A stretch of DNA of 64,000 nt from Advenella kashmirensis WT001 (GCF_000219915.2 NC_017964.1:2604001-2668000), one strand, 5' to 3'. Shown: positions 41,669 to 56,601, counted from the first letter of the stretch. The notes: generated by a model from the letters alone, not told the origin. Numbers and translations are program-made.

Positions 41669-41700
41669 AAACGCCCCGCAATGAATAATTGCGGGCGTTT
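41669..41700 (-). terminator. Terminator hairpin of the rRNA operon
   Basis: On the minus strand, AAACGCCCGCAAT and ATTGCGGGGCGTTT pair across a 5-nt loop (one bulge). It lies just beyond 5S rRNA, the usual place for the operon terminator. The T run is short. Confidence 0.8.
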
Positions 41701-41713
41701 GAAGGAATAAAAA

Positions 41714-41826
41714 GCCTGACGATGACCTACTTTCACAGATGTCCATCCACTATCATCGGCGCAAAGGCGTTTCACTGTCCTGTTCGGGAAGGGAAGGAGT
41801 GGGTCCACCTTGCTATGGTCGTCAAG
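41714..41826 (-). rRNA. rrf: 5S ribosomal RNA
   Basis: About 113 nt. The internal segments CGAACAGGACAGTGAAACG and GCGCCGATGATAGT match 5S rRNA. The ends pair (GCTTGACGA / TCGTCAGGC, partly G-U). End positions are accurate to a few bases. Confidence 0.95.
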
Positions 41827-42047
41827 CGTAAGCTGGTATGGCTTAGCGCTAGCTGGTTGCTATGCGTTAGCAATTTGGAAGAAGCACAAGCTATTATGTA
41901 TTCGGCGGGGCAGATGAGTCAATCTTGCGTTGGTGATTGATTTTGCTGCAATTTACTTCAGTTTTTTGAACGACACTCAAACACTATGCTCAGCGCAGTC
42001 GTAGAACCATGACTTAACATGTCTACTTATAACCTGCAGAGTTATAG

Positions 42048-44919
<2,872 letters not shown>

Positions 44920-45438
44920 ATAACACTAAAGGCTATAGGAATTTACTGCTTCGTCTATACAGTGCCTTTTGAATTCACTGCATAAACATGCTGAGTTTTT
45001 GCGTTTGTGTGCCGTTCATCAATGTCATTCCTCACTCTCAAATCCACTCACACCCAGCAACCCAGAATAAATCCTGAATCACAAGACAAAAGCGCATTCG
45101 ATCATGAAGCTTGAGTTAATAGAACTTCATAAAATAATGCAATCACAACCCAATTTTTCATCGTTTACTTACCCGACCCTGGTGGATCGCATAAGTACCC
45201 TTTGAATACTTTAGTTGTGCTTCTTCCAAATTGTTAAAGAACATATACAGCCAATAATGCTTTACTTCACCACCCTCATTCGGGTAAACCCAAATTCGAG
45301 AGGATCAGTATTTTAGCACCTTCTTTCTAAAAAAGAAAGCACTTAAATTCTGTGTGTTCGTCAATAAGAACGTGTTTTATGTACTTGGCGCGCCACCGGG
45401 CAATCATGCTTTCACAATCGATGTGCCACAATCATTAT
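44920..45438 (-). other. tRNA-Ala to 23S spacer with boxA element
   Basis: About 520 bp of transcribed spacer without a gene. The boxA-like TGTTCTTTAACAA at 45244-45232 (minus strand) repeats the element in the operon leader at 47608-47596 exactly. It is the expected antitermination signal ahead of 23S. Confidence 0.75.
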
Positions 45439-45514
45439 TGGTGGAGGATGACGGGATCGAACCGACGACCCCCTGCTTGCAAAGCAGGTGCTCTCCCAGC
45501 TGAGCTAATCCCCC
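45439..45514 (-). tRNA. tRNA-Ala (anticodon TGC)
   Basis: 76 nt with encoded CCA. Acceptor GGGGGAT pairs with ATCCTCC (one G-U). The anticodon loop TTTGCAA carries TGC. T loop GGTTCGATCC. Located in the 16S-23S spacer, as usual. Confidence 0.97.
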
Positions 45515-45526
45515 AACAAACCTGTT

Positions 45527-45603
45527 TGGTGGGTCAAGTTGGAATCGAACCAACGACCCCCGCCTTATCAAGACGGTGCTCTAACCGACTGAGCTACTGA
45601 CCC
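45527..45603 (-). tRNA. tRNA-Ile (anticodon GAT)
   Basis: 77 nt with encoded CCA. Acceptor GGGTCAG pairs with TTGACCC (one wobble). The anticodon loop TTGATAA carries GAT. It comes before tRNA-Ala in transcription order, 12 bp apart. Confidence 0.97.
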
Positions 45604-45842
45604 AACTTCACATCAGTCAGCAACCGCTCGTGATCTGTCGGCGCCATCAGCGCTCATCAACCACTCGCAAAGCCAACCCCAGCGAAACCTGATTGTTCAT
45701 CCATATACAAAGCCGCTCGCATTAAACCATCATTGATAATCAATAACAATTCATACAAACCCAACTTCGTACACAGACCGCTGTACTCGTTCTTATTAAC
45801 AACCGATAAGCGTGGACGCTTTCGCTTCGTGCGCTTCGCTCT

Positions 45843-47387
<1,545 letters not shown>

Positions 47388-47595
47388 CTCTGTTTAATTG
47401 CCATTTAACTGTTTAAATAGGTAAATGGTCGCTGCTTCACTCAAAAGAAATAACGTTTATAGTGATATAAACCTTACTTCTGTATTTCAAGTGAGCGCCT
47501 AAAATATATATTGTTAGCATCACAATCTAGCCAGGTACCCCCGGTTAGACCATGTTGCGCACTCATTCCAAGCGCCCACACTTATCGGCTGTTAG

Positions 47596-47608
47596 TTGTT
47601 AAAGAACA
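47596..47608 (-). promoter_or_regulatory. boxA antitermination element in the rRNA leader
   Basis: TGTTCTTTAACAA on the minus strand, about 210 bp upstream of 16S, close to the boxA consensus (TGCTCTTTAACA). An identical copy precedes 23S. Confidence 0.75.
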
Positions 47609-47795
47609 TTTCTTCTTAGCTCCCACTGGAGTAAGCGGTGACATTGCGCTGTCACATTCGGCGTTCATACTAATTATAGTAAGAATCACATACTGCTAAA
47701 TTCTGTACCGCTCAGCAAGTTATTACTAACTCACCGCTTCACTTCTTTTCTCTTGCTGCCGTCACACTGTTGTGTGTCATCAGCAGAGAAACGAG

Positions 47796-47824
47796 ATTAT
47801 GAAGCATCTGGTTTTTGTTGTCAA
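47796..47824 (-). promoter_or_regulatory. rRNA operon promoter, proximal
   Basis: On the minus strand, TTGACA (47824-47819), exact 17-bp spacer, CATAAT (47801-47796). It lies about 410 bp upstream of 16S. Confidence 0.75.
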
Positions 47825-48193
47825 GGCTTTTTTGCAACAGCTCGAAAATTTCTTTTCTCACTCACTTCAAAAAATCCCTTCAAACTCACTACAAAACCAC
47901 TTCACTTCTCAGTAGCGTAGCCCGCTATTATGAACCACTTAGAAACAAAAAGCAAGAACTATTTTTACTTTCTACTTCTTCATGATCGGCTTTTCGTTTC
48001 CTTATCGACCATCGCCTGAGCAACCGCCAAAAACAAAAAACCACTCATAACTGCTCGCCACACCTTCTGCGATTTCCCCACCCAAACATACCGAAGTACA
48101 TTCACAACGCTTTGATTTACCTAAAGAATTTGCCGCTCATGCGGTACCCTTCTTGAGGTGTCCTGCGTTGTTTGTTAAGCAGGAAAGATCGAA

Positions 48194-48222
48194 ACTATAG
48201 CAAGCCATTTGACCCTTGGCAA
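48194..48222 (-). promoter_or_regulatory. rRNA operon promoter, distal
   Basis: On the minus strand, TTGCCA (48222-48217), 17-bp spacer, TATAGT (48199-48194). It lies about 400 bp upstream of the proximal promoter, giving a P1/P2 tandem. Confidence 0.6.
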
Positions 48223-48643
48223 GCCTAATTCTCAAAATACTTCACCCAGTCAGCCGTTTTAAGATCCGTAATTACCCTAAGCGCATGATTTGATTCAGTT
48301 TCACCTTTTTACGACATTTTTAATAATTTTTAAGCCCGCTCGCATCATGTGTGGTTTTTGCAGCAAAAAGGCAACAACAGGCAAAATGGACAACCGCAAA
48401 TACTGCTAATAAATAGCGCCTGGCTCTCCTTTCCCTGGTCTTGGTACTGCCTTTTGCTATCGCATGGCACCCTCGCGCTGTACTTACCTACAATTGACCG
48501 CCATTTTTTACGCTTTCAGTAAACATATTGAAAAACTACCGAGATATCCGAGTATCACCGGCAAGCGAACCCGCTGTTTAAATGGGCTCCCCATGCAGGT
48601 CCCTCTGTGCGTTCTACTTCCCGGCTCCCTGGCCAGGAGTATT
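48223..48643. other. Gene-free region upstream of the rRNA promoters
   Basis: About 420 bp. The right part is AT-rich with a T-rich stretch (about 48300-48340) that could be an UP element or bend upstream of P1. No coding frame is credible. Confidence 0.35.
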
Positions 48644-49755
48644 TTATTTATTCTTATTTTCTCGCCCGGCTTTGTTTTCCAGGGCCCGCTGCACCGCGGC
48701 TTCGATCACTGCCGGAATTACGCCACCATGATTGGCTCGGGCCACCAGCATAAATTGACTTTCAACACCCTGCTCGCGTAACCAGTCGTCCAATTGGCGC
48801 GCGGTCACCTGCTTATTGTTATTACGCTTTTGGATCCGGGCCAGCCGCTCTGGGGTGATATTGGGATCGGCCCTGGGATTTTCCTCATATTCGCCCTGCA
48901 AAATCGTGACAGACAACCCGTCCTTATCGTTATAGGCAAATGCATCCTTATCTATAACATCCTTATCTATAACACCCCTATCTATAGCAGCAGTATCTAT
49001 AGCAGCAGAGTCACGAACAAACATACTACCCGTTCTCCGTTGAGCTGCGAGTGCCTGCGCATTGTTCACAATGCTGCCATTGCCCCACCATAAGGACGGA
49101 CTGCCTATAACATAGTGTCAAATGCGTCCGGGTGATTAAGTAATACATAGAGAGCAAACAGGCCGCCGAAAGAGTGACCTGAAAGAATCTGATGCTCCGG
49201 ATCGGTCGCATACTGCTTCTCTATATAGGGGATGACCTGGCTGCTGACAAAGTCGTAGAAGTTCGCTGCTCCACCCCCGGCAACAAATGCCTCTCCGGGT
49301 GCGGCGTAGGTGTAGTCACGAGTACGCGCCGCAAGTGGATATGCCTTTGCCTCGGGATATCCCAAGCCGACTATAACGGGCAAACTTGCGGACAACTGCG
49401 CGTTACCTGACATGGCAGTCCATTTTTCATCAATGGCATTGATTGCAAGCGGAAATTGGGCATTGCCATCGAGCACATAAAGCGCCGCAGGCATTCGCTT
49501 GTCAGCGGGTGCTGAGCGTGGGGTGGCAACAAACACACGGTATTGGTGGGTCTGCCAGATCATGTCCTGATGCCTGATGTAATAAAGCTTGCCGGCAGTT
49601 GGCACGATTTGCGTAATTTCTTGCACCGGCTGGGCCCAACCCGTTTGCCCGCCAATGGCGCCAAGCAGAACGACGCAGGCACAACGGACCTGACACACCC
49701 TCGTTCGCAGGAAAAAACTGTCCGATAAACGTCGCTTCAGTTTCTTCAATATCAT
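48644..49755 (-). CDS. Secreted alpha/beta-hydrolase, putative esterase (one frameshift, internal repeat expansion)
   Basis: Esterase D/IroE-like serine hydrolase. The N-terminus has a signal peptide: basic residues, VRCACVVLLGAIGGQTG, and a probable AQP cleavage at about residue 42. YYIRHQDMIWQTHQYRVFVA begins the domain, and the nucleophile elbow is GHSFGGLFALYV. At about 49110 one base is lost after FDTM. The next frame gives IGSPSLWWGNGSIVNNAQA and runs to 48644, where ARANHGGVIPAVIEAA carries the catalytic histidine (NHG). About 370 residues after repair. Between the two parts lies a stretch of five-residue repeats (VIDKD, VIDKD, AIDRG, AIDTA) not expected in the family. Confidence 0.85.
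48945..49004 (-). repeat. Four in-frame 15-bp repeats inside the esterase gene
   Basis: Four adjacent 15-mers. The two at 48945-48974 are identical and the next two differ by a few bases, mostly at the unit ends. On the coding strand the units read VIDKD, VIDKD, AIDRG and AIDTA. The insert sits on the surface side of the fold between the SPSLWW block and the next strand. Confidence 0.9.
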
Positions 49756-49955
49756 GTTGTTATCTTAATCGCTCTATATTTATCACTCTATAACAAATGA
49801 CAGTAGCACCCGATAGCTGTCTGCCCTGTCTGCCCGGATGATCTGTCCGAACGCACGACCCATACGGTGCCTACACGAAGCCGGATTTGTCACTGGCTAT
49901 TGATCAGCCGTTCGCATCTCTGCCCTGTCCGACGCGCCGGCACCAGATATAAGTA

Positions 49956-50696
49956 TTAACGCGCCTTGATCAGCGACAGAAATTCCCGGCGCAAATCCGA
50001 GTCATTCAGAAAGGACCCGCGCATGACACTATTGATCATGCGCGATTCCATATCCCTGACGCCGCGCCATTGCATGCAAAAGTGGTCGGCATCCATGACT
50101 ACCGCCAGGCCGTCCGGGTTTACTTTTTTCATCAGCAAATCTGCCACATGCTTGACGGCCTCTTCCTGGATTTGCGGGCGTTCCATCAGCCAGGCAACCA
50201 GTCTTGCATATTTTGACAGGCCTATGAGATTGGAGTGCTCGTTGGGCATGATGCCAATCCAGACCTTGCCCATGATGGGGCACAAATGATGAGAGCAGGC
50301 GCTGCGCACCTGAATCGGCCCGACAATCATCAGCTCATTGAGTTTTTCGATGTTGGGGAACTCGGTCACTTGCGGTGCTTCGGTATAACGGCCGACGAAG
50401 ACTTCACGCAAATACATCTTTGCCACCCGCTTGGCGGTTTCATTGGTGTTGTGATCGCTCTCGGTGTCGATGACCAGGCTGGAGAGTACCGCCTGCATTT
50501 TTTCCTGTACTTCCTGTTGCAGCAGCTCAAGCTCGCCGGGTTCGATAAAGCGGGCGATATTGTCATTGGCATGAAAGCGGGCGCCGGCCTGGCGAATACG
50601 CTGGCGGATCCGTGTGGAAATATAACCCCTGTCATCCGGATGCGTCGCCTGCTCCGATTGTTGTTCGTTGTCCTTTTTTATGTTGCTATCACTCAC
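49956..50696 (-). CDS. folE: GTP cyclohydrolase I
   Basis: Converts GTP to dihydroneopterin triphosphate, the first step of folate synthesis. The zinc ligands are visible: Cys and His in SACSHHLCPIMGKVWIG and the distal Cys in HFCMQWRGV. GLSKYARLVAWLMERPQIQE is the typical subunit-interface helix. I favour a GTG start at 50696, preceded by AAGGA, giving about 246 residues with a hydrophilic N-terminus; the open frame runs to 50798 and an ATG at 50738 is an alternative. Frame intact. It is divergent from rng. Confidence 0.95.
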   Translation of the reverse strand: MSDSNIKKDNEQQSEQATHPDDRGYISTRIRQRIRQAGARFHANDNIARFIEPGELELLQQEVQEKMQAVLSSLVIDTESDHNTNETAKRVAKMYLREVFVGRYTEAPQVTEFPNIEKLNELMIVGPIQVRSACSHHLCPIMGKVWIGIMPNEHSNLIGLSKYARLVAWLMERPQIQEEAVKHVADLLMKKVNPDGLAVVMDADHFCMQWRGVRDMESRMINSVMRGSFLNDSDLRREFLSLIKAR

Positions 50697-50845
50697 GACA
50701 CTTGTCCTTGTCTGAAATATGAACCTGATCCAATGCATTATGATACTGTTTATCGTCAAGCCCTGTATGCTGGCCGTCGCTTTGTGCAGACATCTCATGC
50801 TAAGCTGACAGCACCAACCTTGAAACTGTAGCAGACGAAAATAAT

Positions 50846-52308
50846 ATGAGCGGACACATTCTGATCAACGTAACACCGTTTGAAACCCGCGTTGCCCTGA
50901 TAGAACATGGCGTGGTCCAGGAGATTCATCTTGAGCGCACGCGACAGCGGGGAAAAGTCGGCAATATTTATCTGGGTCGGGTCGTACGGGTGTTGCCCGG
51001 CATGCAAAGCGCCTTCGTTGACATCGGGCTGGAACGTGCAGCATTCATCCATATTGCAGACCTGCGCGAAAACCGTGCCGTACGCAATACCGGCATTCCT
51101 TATACACAAATTGAAAAGCTGCTGTTTGAGGGGCAAACGCTACTGGTGCAGGTGATCAAAGACCCACTTGGCAACAAGGGGGCACGGCTGTCGAACCAGA
51201 TCAGCATCGCCGGTCGCATGCTGGTGTATTTACCCTACGACAATCATATCGGCATTTCCCAGAAAATTGAATCTGAAGAAGAACGCAACAGCCTGAAAGA
51301 GCGGGTCACGGCCCACATGCCCGCCAATGAGAAAGGCGGCTACATTATTCGTACCCAGGCTGAAGGCGCAAGCGACGATGAAATCGCCCGCGACCAGGAA
51401 TACCTGGCCCGCCGCTGGTCCATGATACAGGCCGCAGTCATGACGCAGGCAGCGCCGTCCCTGCTTTATGAAGACCTGACGCTGGCGCAGCGAGTCTTGC
51501 GGGATATGGTCAGCCCCGAAACAGAATCCATCGAGATTGACTCTCGTGTCACCGTGCAAACCCTGCAGACCTGGGCCGATATTTACACCCCAGGCATCTC
51601 CAACAAAATCAACCACTATCACGGCGAGCGGCCTCTGTTTGACACGGCCAATGTAGACGAAGAGATCAAGTCTGCCCTCTCGCGACGGGTAGACCTGAAA
51701 TCGGGCGGCTACCTGATTATTGATCAGACCGAAGCATTGACCAGCATTGATGTGAACACGGGCGGCTTTGTCGGTGGACGCAGCTTTCACGACACCATAT
51801 TCAAGACTAATCTGGAGGCAGCGCACGCCATTGCGCGCCAGCTGCGCATTCGCAATCTGGGCGGCATCATCATTATCGACTTTATCGATATGGACAATAA
51901 AGACCACCAGGATGCGGTGCTGGCCGAATTGCAAAAAGCCTCAGTCGTGACCGCACGAAAACCACAACCAACGGCTTTTCCCCGCTCGGGCTGGTAGAGA
52001 TGACGCGCAAACGCACCCGCGACTCGCTATCTCACCAACTGTGCGAGCCCTGCCCCACCTGTGACGCTCGTGGTCAGATCCAGACGCCACAGACCATGTG
52101 TTACAACATTTTGCGTGAAATTTTACGGGAAGCCAGACAATTTAACCCCCGGGAATTCCGGCTGATTGCCTCCCAAGGGGTCATTGATTTGTTTCTGGAA
52201 GAAGAAAGCCAGTATCTGGCTACGCTGGGCGATTTTATCGGCAAACCGGTTACCCTTGAAGTGGACAACCGGTATTCCCAGGAGATGTACGATATCGTCC
52301 TGATCTGA
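50846..52308 (+). CDS. rng: Ribonuclease G (one frameshift)
   Basis: Endoribonuclease of the RNase E/G family that trims the 16S rRNA 5' end and some mRNAs. The N-terminal S1 domain has GNIYLGRVVRVLPGMQSAFVD. The catalytic site has TSIDVNTGGFVGGR and IIIIDFIDMDNKDHQ with the two metal-binding aspartates. At about 51942 one C is lost, and DRTKTTTNGFSPLGLVEMTR with the zinc-link CPTCDARG continues in the next frame. Joined length is about 487 residues, normal. In many related genomes rng follows maf; that gene is absent here. Confidence 0.94.
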
Positions 52309-52318
52309 TCAGGACGAT
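52294..52318. repeat. 25-bp palindrome across the rng stop codon
   Basis: Perfect inverted repeat: 12-nt arms (ATCGTCCTGATC / GATCAGGACGAT) around a single T. As RNA it can form an 11-bp stem with a 3-nt loop. It lies between convergent rng and the gene at 52330 and has no T run, so it may block or stabilise transcripts from both sides without being a classical terminator. Confidence 0.75.
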
Positions 52319-52329
52319 TGCAGGGCTGA

Positions 52330-52692
52330 TCAGCTATGACCGGGTTGAACCCGGGCCTGCATCTTGATGATCCGGTCCTCAAGATGAGGCGAGGTTTCCA
52401 GGGCAATCAGCGGTGTATTGCTTTCTTCACTCTGTTCGAAACGCAGGCGGATACTCTGGCCGTCAAAGGTGGCCGGGTCTGCTTCAATTTCAATATACTT
52501 TTGCAGCAGCGCATCAATTGAAGTCTGGGCAGTATCCAGAAAGTCATTGATGTTGTCATCATTTGCATCCTTGAATGCCTGCTCGATGGTCTTGGACAGA
52601 TCCCAGGTAAAAAACATCAATGCATTGGGCCCTTTGACCTCGGGATGTTCATATCCCCAGAAAGCGCCCTGGCTGGGAGAGGATTGGGTCAT
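52330..52692 (-). CDS. Hypothetical protein, about 120 aa
   Basis: Not recognised. The ATG at 52692 gives MTQSSPSQGAFWGYEHPEV; the open frame starts six codons earlier with no support. The protein is acidic, soluble and without signal peptide, with an aromatic N-terminal part (ALMFFTWDLSKTIEQAF) and a helical middle. It ends HLEDRIIKMQARVQPGHS. Codon use looks normal. It is convergent with rng and lies upstream of nothing obvious; msbA precedes it on the same strand by about 75 bp, so read-through from msbA may express it. Confidence 0.65.
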   Translation of the reverse strand: MTQSSPSQGAFWGYEHPEVKGPNALMFFTWDLSKTIEQAFKDANDDNINDFLDTAQTSIDALLQKYIEIEADPATFDGQSIRLRFEQSEESNTPLIALETSPHLEDRIIKMQARVQPGHS

Positions 52693-52766
52693 AATATATC
52701 TCAAATACAAATATAGGTAATAAAATCAGTATGATACGCAAGTCTGTATGGCCAATTCAAGGGCCA

Positions 52767-54522
52767 TCAGCTATCGCGAAACTGCATGTTATATAAAGAT
52801 GCGTACAGTCCGCTATTTTTCAAGAGCTCGGTATGGTTTCCCTGTTCCACGATACGTCCGCGATCCAGCACGAGAATACGATCAGCGTTCTGCACAGTGG
52901 AAAGACGGTGTGCAATCACAAATGTGGTGCGTCCCTTCATCAGGGTTTCCAATGAAGCCTGAACCTGTCTTTCCGATTCGTTGTCCAGCGCCGAGGTTGC
53001 TTCGTCAAGAATCAGGATGGGCGCGTTCTTGATAAGGCCCGGGCAATGGCCAGGCGCTGCCGTTGCCCGCCCGAGAGCCAGGCGCCGTTTTCGCCAATAG
53101 GCGTTTCCAGCCCCTGTGGCAGCGAATTGACATAATCGAGTAAATTGGCCGAGGCCAGCGCTTCCCGTATACGATCTTCGTTGGTGTCGCCGAAAAAGCC
53201 GTAAGCTACGTTCTGGGCCATCGTGCCTTCGAATAGCACCACGCTCTGGCTCACCAGCGACAATTGTGAACGCAGGCTCTCCAATGTGTATTCGGCAATA
53301 TTGGTTCCGTCCATTGTAATTTGCCCGCTGACCGGATCGACAAACCGCGGAATCATATTGACCAACGTGGTTTTCCCACTGCCTGAACGGCCAACAAACG
53401 CAATGGTTTCACCGCGCTTGACGGTAAAGGAGATGTCGCTCAGGGTATCGCTGGTGGCATCGGGAAACCGAAAGTTCACGTTTTCAAACGAGATACTACC
53501 CAAGTGATCGGAGTCCAGGATTTTTTTACCGGTGTCGTTTTCCTGGGTGCTATCGATCAAGGTAAACACGCTGTCGGCCGCCACCAGCATTTTCTGCATG
53601 CGTGCGGCCACATTGGTCAGGCGCTTGACCGGATCGAAGATTTGCGCCAGGGCCGTGAGAAACGCGGCAAATGAGCCGACCGTCAGGCGCCGGTGCTCCC
53701 CTGGTACAACGCGGTTGCGATCACAATACCTACGGCAAATGCAATGCTCAGCTGGGTGATAGGAGTCATGGCGGCACTGGCAATGGCCGAGCGCATGGCA
53801 AACCGGCGCAGCCCGCTATTGACCGACAAAAAGCGCCCACGCTCAAAATTGTAACCGTTGAACAGTTTGACCACACGCTGACCTTCAATGGATTCTTTAA
53901 CGACCCGGGTGAGCTCTGCGTTGATATCCACCGTCTTCATATTGATGCGACGCAACCGCTTGATAAATATCCTTGTGGTAATGACGGAAATGGGCATGAT
54001 GATGAAGATAATCAGCGTCAACTGCCATGACAGATACAACAACATGGCCAACAAGGCAATGACCACCGCGCCGTCACGCACCAGAATGATGCATACCTCG
54101 GTGGCGTAGTCTGTAATATTGCCGGCGTCAATGGTGAAGCGATTCATCAGCCTGCCGGTGTCGCCCTTCTGGAACTCACCGTCAGGCATGCCCAGCAACT
54201 TTTCAAACATATCCTTGCGAATACCCAGCAACATATTGTTGGCAATCCAGGCCAGCAAATAATCGCTCAGAAAGTTCAGGATGCCACGCACCAGAAACAA
54301 GCCCACGACGGTGAGCGGAATGGACCAGATATAGTGGGGCTTGGCGCCATTGAAACCCTCGTCAAGTAGCGGTTTCATAATATAGGCCAGCGCAGGCTGG
54401 GTGACTGCGGCCACGGACACCAGTACCAGCGCTGCGACCAGGGCCTGCCAGTAGTCGCCGACCCGGGCGTAAATACGTCGAAATACGGTTTTGCGGCTAC
54501 CGCTTTTGAAAGAGTTATCCAA
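52767..54522 (-). CDS. msbA: Lipid A export ABC transporter MsbA (two frameshifts)
   Basis: Flips lipid A-core across the inner membrane. The N-terminal membrane domain (54522-53683) has six hydrophobic segments. At about 53690 GGGGG has become GGGG, and the frame moves to the ATPase linker (53650-53012) with Walker [10 protein letters not shown] and signature [15 protein letters not shown]. At about 53035 a T is lost, and the last part has Walker [17 protein letters not shown] and ending [15 protein letters not shown]. Joined length is about 585 residues, normal. Because msbA is essential in many LPS-making bacteria, these breaks are probably sequence errors. Confidence 0.94.
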
Positions 54523-54662
54523 TCTGGGTACCTTATACTGTCATTTTCTTACTGTTCATCCGGGGGATTTTACCGGTTTAGGCCGGCCTTGCGTGTCTGT
54601 TTGGCTGGATCATCGGGAGAAGTTTGCCGCGGCAACATAAAAACCACGCTAAAATCCGGAGC

Positions 54663-55622
54663 ATGAAAAACCTAGAACGTGTTTACATCCGGCTGCCAAA
54701 CTGGATTGGTGACGTTTGCATGTCCAGACCTGCGGTAGAGGCAGCACTGGCCAGCGGCCTGACCATCGTGGCCTGCGGCAAGCCGTGGGCCCAGGCACTG
54801 CTGGCAGACTTGCCCGGCCTGCAGTTTCTGGCGCTCAGTGGCCAGTGGCGCCAGGACCGTCAACGCATCAAAGCCCATCGCAGCGCCCATCCCGGTACCG
54901 GACGCAGCGTGGGGCTGCTGCTGCCCGATTCGCTGACCAGCGCGCTGGCCTTCCGTCTGGCGGGGCTGCCGTGCGCGGGGTACCGTGACGATGGCCGTTC
55001 GCTGTTGCTCAAATGGGGCTTTGCCAAACCATCACAAACACTGCACGCCGTGCAATCCTGGTATTGGCTTACCCGCGAGGCCTTTGCCCGCTGGGGAGTG
55101 ACGCTGGCCGCGCAACCGGCGCAAAGCCTGTATCTACCCTCGAACGCAGACGCGGTCGCTACGGCGCAAGCGGCATTGTCGGCGACAGGGGCAAGCGGCG
55201 CACCGATACTGATCGCGCCAACGGCCACCGGAGAGCATAAGGGCAGGAACAAGGTATGGCCACACTTTGATGAGCTGACCCGTCAGCTGCAGGCGCAAGG
55301 TTATACTGTTGTCATGTCGCCTCCGGCCAGCGAGGCTGCCCAGGCGCTGGCCAATGCGCCAAGTGCGACAGTATTGCCCCCGCTGGATCTTGGCGGTTTT
55401 GTTGCGTTGCTTCGGCAGTGTAGTCTGGTCATCTGCAACGATTCGGGTGTGGCCCATCTGGCCGCGCTGACCGAAACACCCCAGCTTACCCTGATCGGGG
55501 TCACTAACCCCACGCGTACCCGTCCGTGGACGCCCCGCGCGCACCTGCTGGGTACCTATGGACACTGGCCATCGGTCGCCGATGTGCTGGACACAGTCAA
55601 TCAATTATTGCGGAACGAATAA
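54663..55622 (+). CDS. Glycosyltransferase family 9 (ADP-heptose:LPS heptosyltransferase-like)
   Basis: Likely adds heptose to the lipopolysaccharide core (RfaF/WaaF type). The ATG at 54663 gives MKNLERVYIRLPNWIGDVCM, with the N-terminal GDV motif of the family. Donor-site stretches are IAPTATGEHKGRNKVWPHF and VICNDSGVAHLAALTETP. 319 residues, close to the family norm of 320-350. Frame intact. It is divergent from msbA, and the next gene starts 3 bp after its stop, so the two are a unit. The exact acceptor cannot be named. Confidence 0.9.
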   Translation: MKNLERVYIRLPNWIGDVCMSRPAVEAALASGLTIVACGKPWAQALLADLPGLQFLALSGQWRQDRQRIKAHRSAHPGTGRSVGLLLPDSLTSALAFRLAGLPCAGYRDDGRSLLLKWGFAKPSQTLHAVQSWYWLTREAFARWGVTLAAQPAQSLYLPSNADAVATAQAALSATGASGAPILIAPTATGEHKGRNKVWPHFDELTRQLQAQGYTVVMSPPASEAAQALANAPSATVLPPLDLGGFVALLRQCSLVICNDSGVAHLAALTETPQLTLIGVTNPTRTRPWTPRAHLLGTYGHWPSVADVLDTVNQLLRNE

Positions 55623-55625
55623 AAC

Positions 55626-56384
55626 ATGTTCAGCTCTCTGATCAATCTTGTTGTCCCCCTGAACCTGTGTATTTTTCTGATGGTCCTGGGGTTTGTACTT
55701 TGCCTGATTCGCTTCAGGCGCAGCGGACTGTCACTTATTTTTGCCGGCATACTATGGGTACTGATCTGGTCGCTGCCGGTTACCTCCATCGTATTTGGCG
55801 GCATTCTTGAAAACAGCTACCCGCATCGGCCCGCCGCACAATATCCGGTAGCACAGGCCATCGTCGTGCTCGGCGGCGCCACGGCCAATAATCGCATCAA
55901 CTGGTTTGAACCGCTGGAGCCTGATTCCAAAATTGCCCGCGTGGATACGGCCGCGGAACTTTACTTCCAGCACAAAGCGCCTCGCATACTGGTGTCGGGT
56001 GGCGCGTTATCGGGCGACGTCAGCGAAGCGCGTGGCATGGCTGCCAGGCTCAAAACCCTGGGCGTACCGGCAGAAGACATCATTCTTGAAAATGAGAGCC
56101 GTACCACGCATGAGAATGCCGCGCTCACGGTGCAGCAATTACGCGACCATCAGATTCATTCCATTTTGCTGGTCACTTCTGCTCTGCACATGCCCCGCTC
56201 CATGGCCTCATTCAGTAAATATGGGCTGGACGTCACCGCAGCCCCCAATCCGGCTCAAATCACCGTACCCGACGACAAGAATTTTTCACTTCTGATACCC
56301 AATGAACGGGCGTTGGCAGGCAGCCGCTCGATTCTCAAGGAGTATGTTGGTGTATTGGTATATTGGCTGCGCGGCTGGGTGTGA
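55626..56384 (+). CDS. YdcF-like DUF218 membrane protein
   Basis: DUF218 (ElyC/SanA/YdcF) protein with two N-terminal membrane helices (LVVPLNLCIFLMVLGFVLC and LSLIFAGILWVLIWSLP) and a periplasmic or cytoplasmic DUF218 domain: AIVVLGGA, PRILVSGG, ILENESRTTHENA and LLVTSALHMPRSM. 252 residues, normal. Members affect envelope or peptidoglycan integrity, e.g. ElyC in E. coli. Here the overlap with a heptosyltransferase-like gene supports an envelope role. Frame intact. No terminator is seen directly after it. Confidence 0.88.
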   Translation: MFSSLINLVVPLNLCIFLMVLGFVLCLIRFRRSGLSLIFAGILWVLIWSLPVTSIVFGGILENSYPHRPAAQYPVAQAIVVLGGATANNRINWFEPLEPDSKIARVDTAAELYFQHKAPRILVSGGALSGDVSEARGMAARLKTLGVPAEDIILENESRTTHENAALTVQQLRDHQIHSILLVTSALHMPRSMASFSKYGLDVTAAPNPAQITVPDDKNFSLLIPNERALAGSRSILKEYVGVLVYWLRGWV

Positions 56385-56601
56385 TGCCGCGCCGCCGGTC
56401 GAATCTCGGCATTTTCCAACGCGAGCATCAACAACAATGATAAAGGCGACGCGAATAAACCAGGATCTGCCAAACCGATGCTAGTAAGACTGGTAGCGCA
56501 TTAGCCGGTGGGGCGGCGATGTATCATTATTCAGCGCCGGGCACGCGGATATAAGATTTCACGCGCCTGCCTCGGATGCGCTCGGTGTCGTTGTATTGAA
56601 A

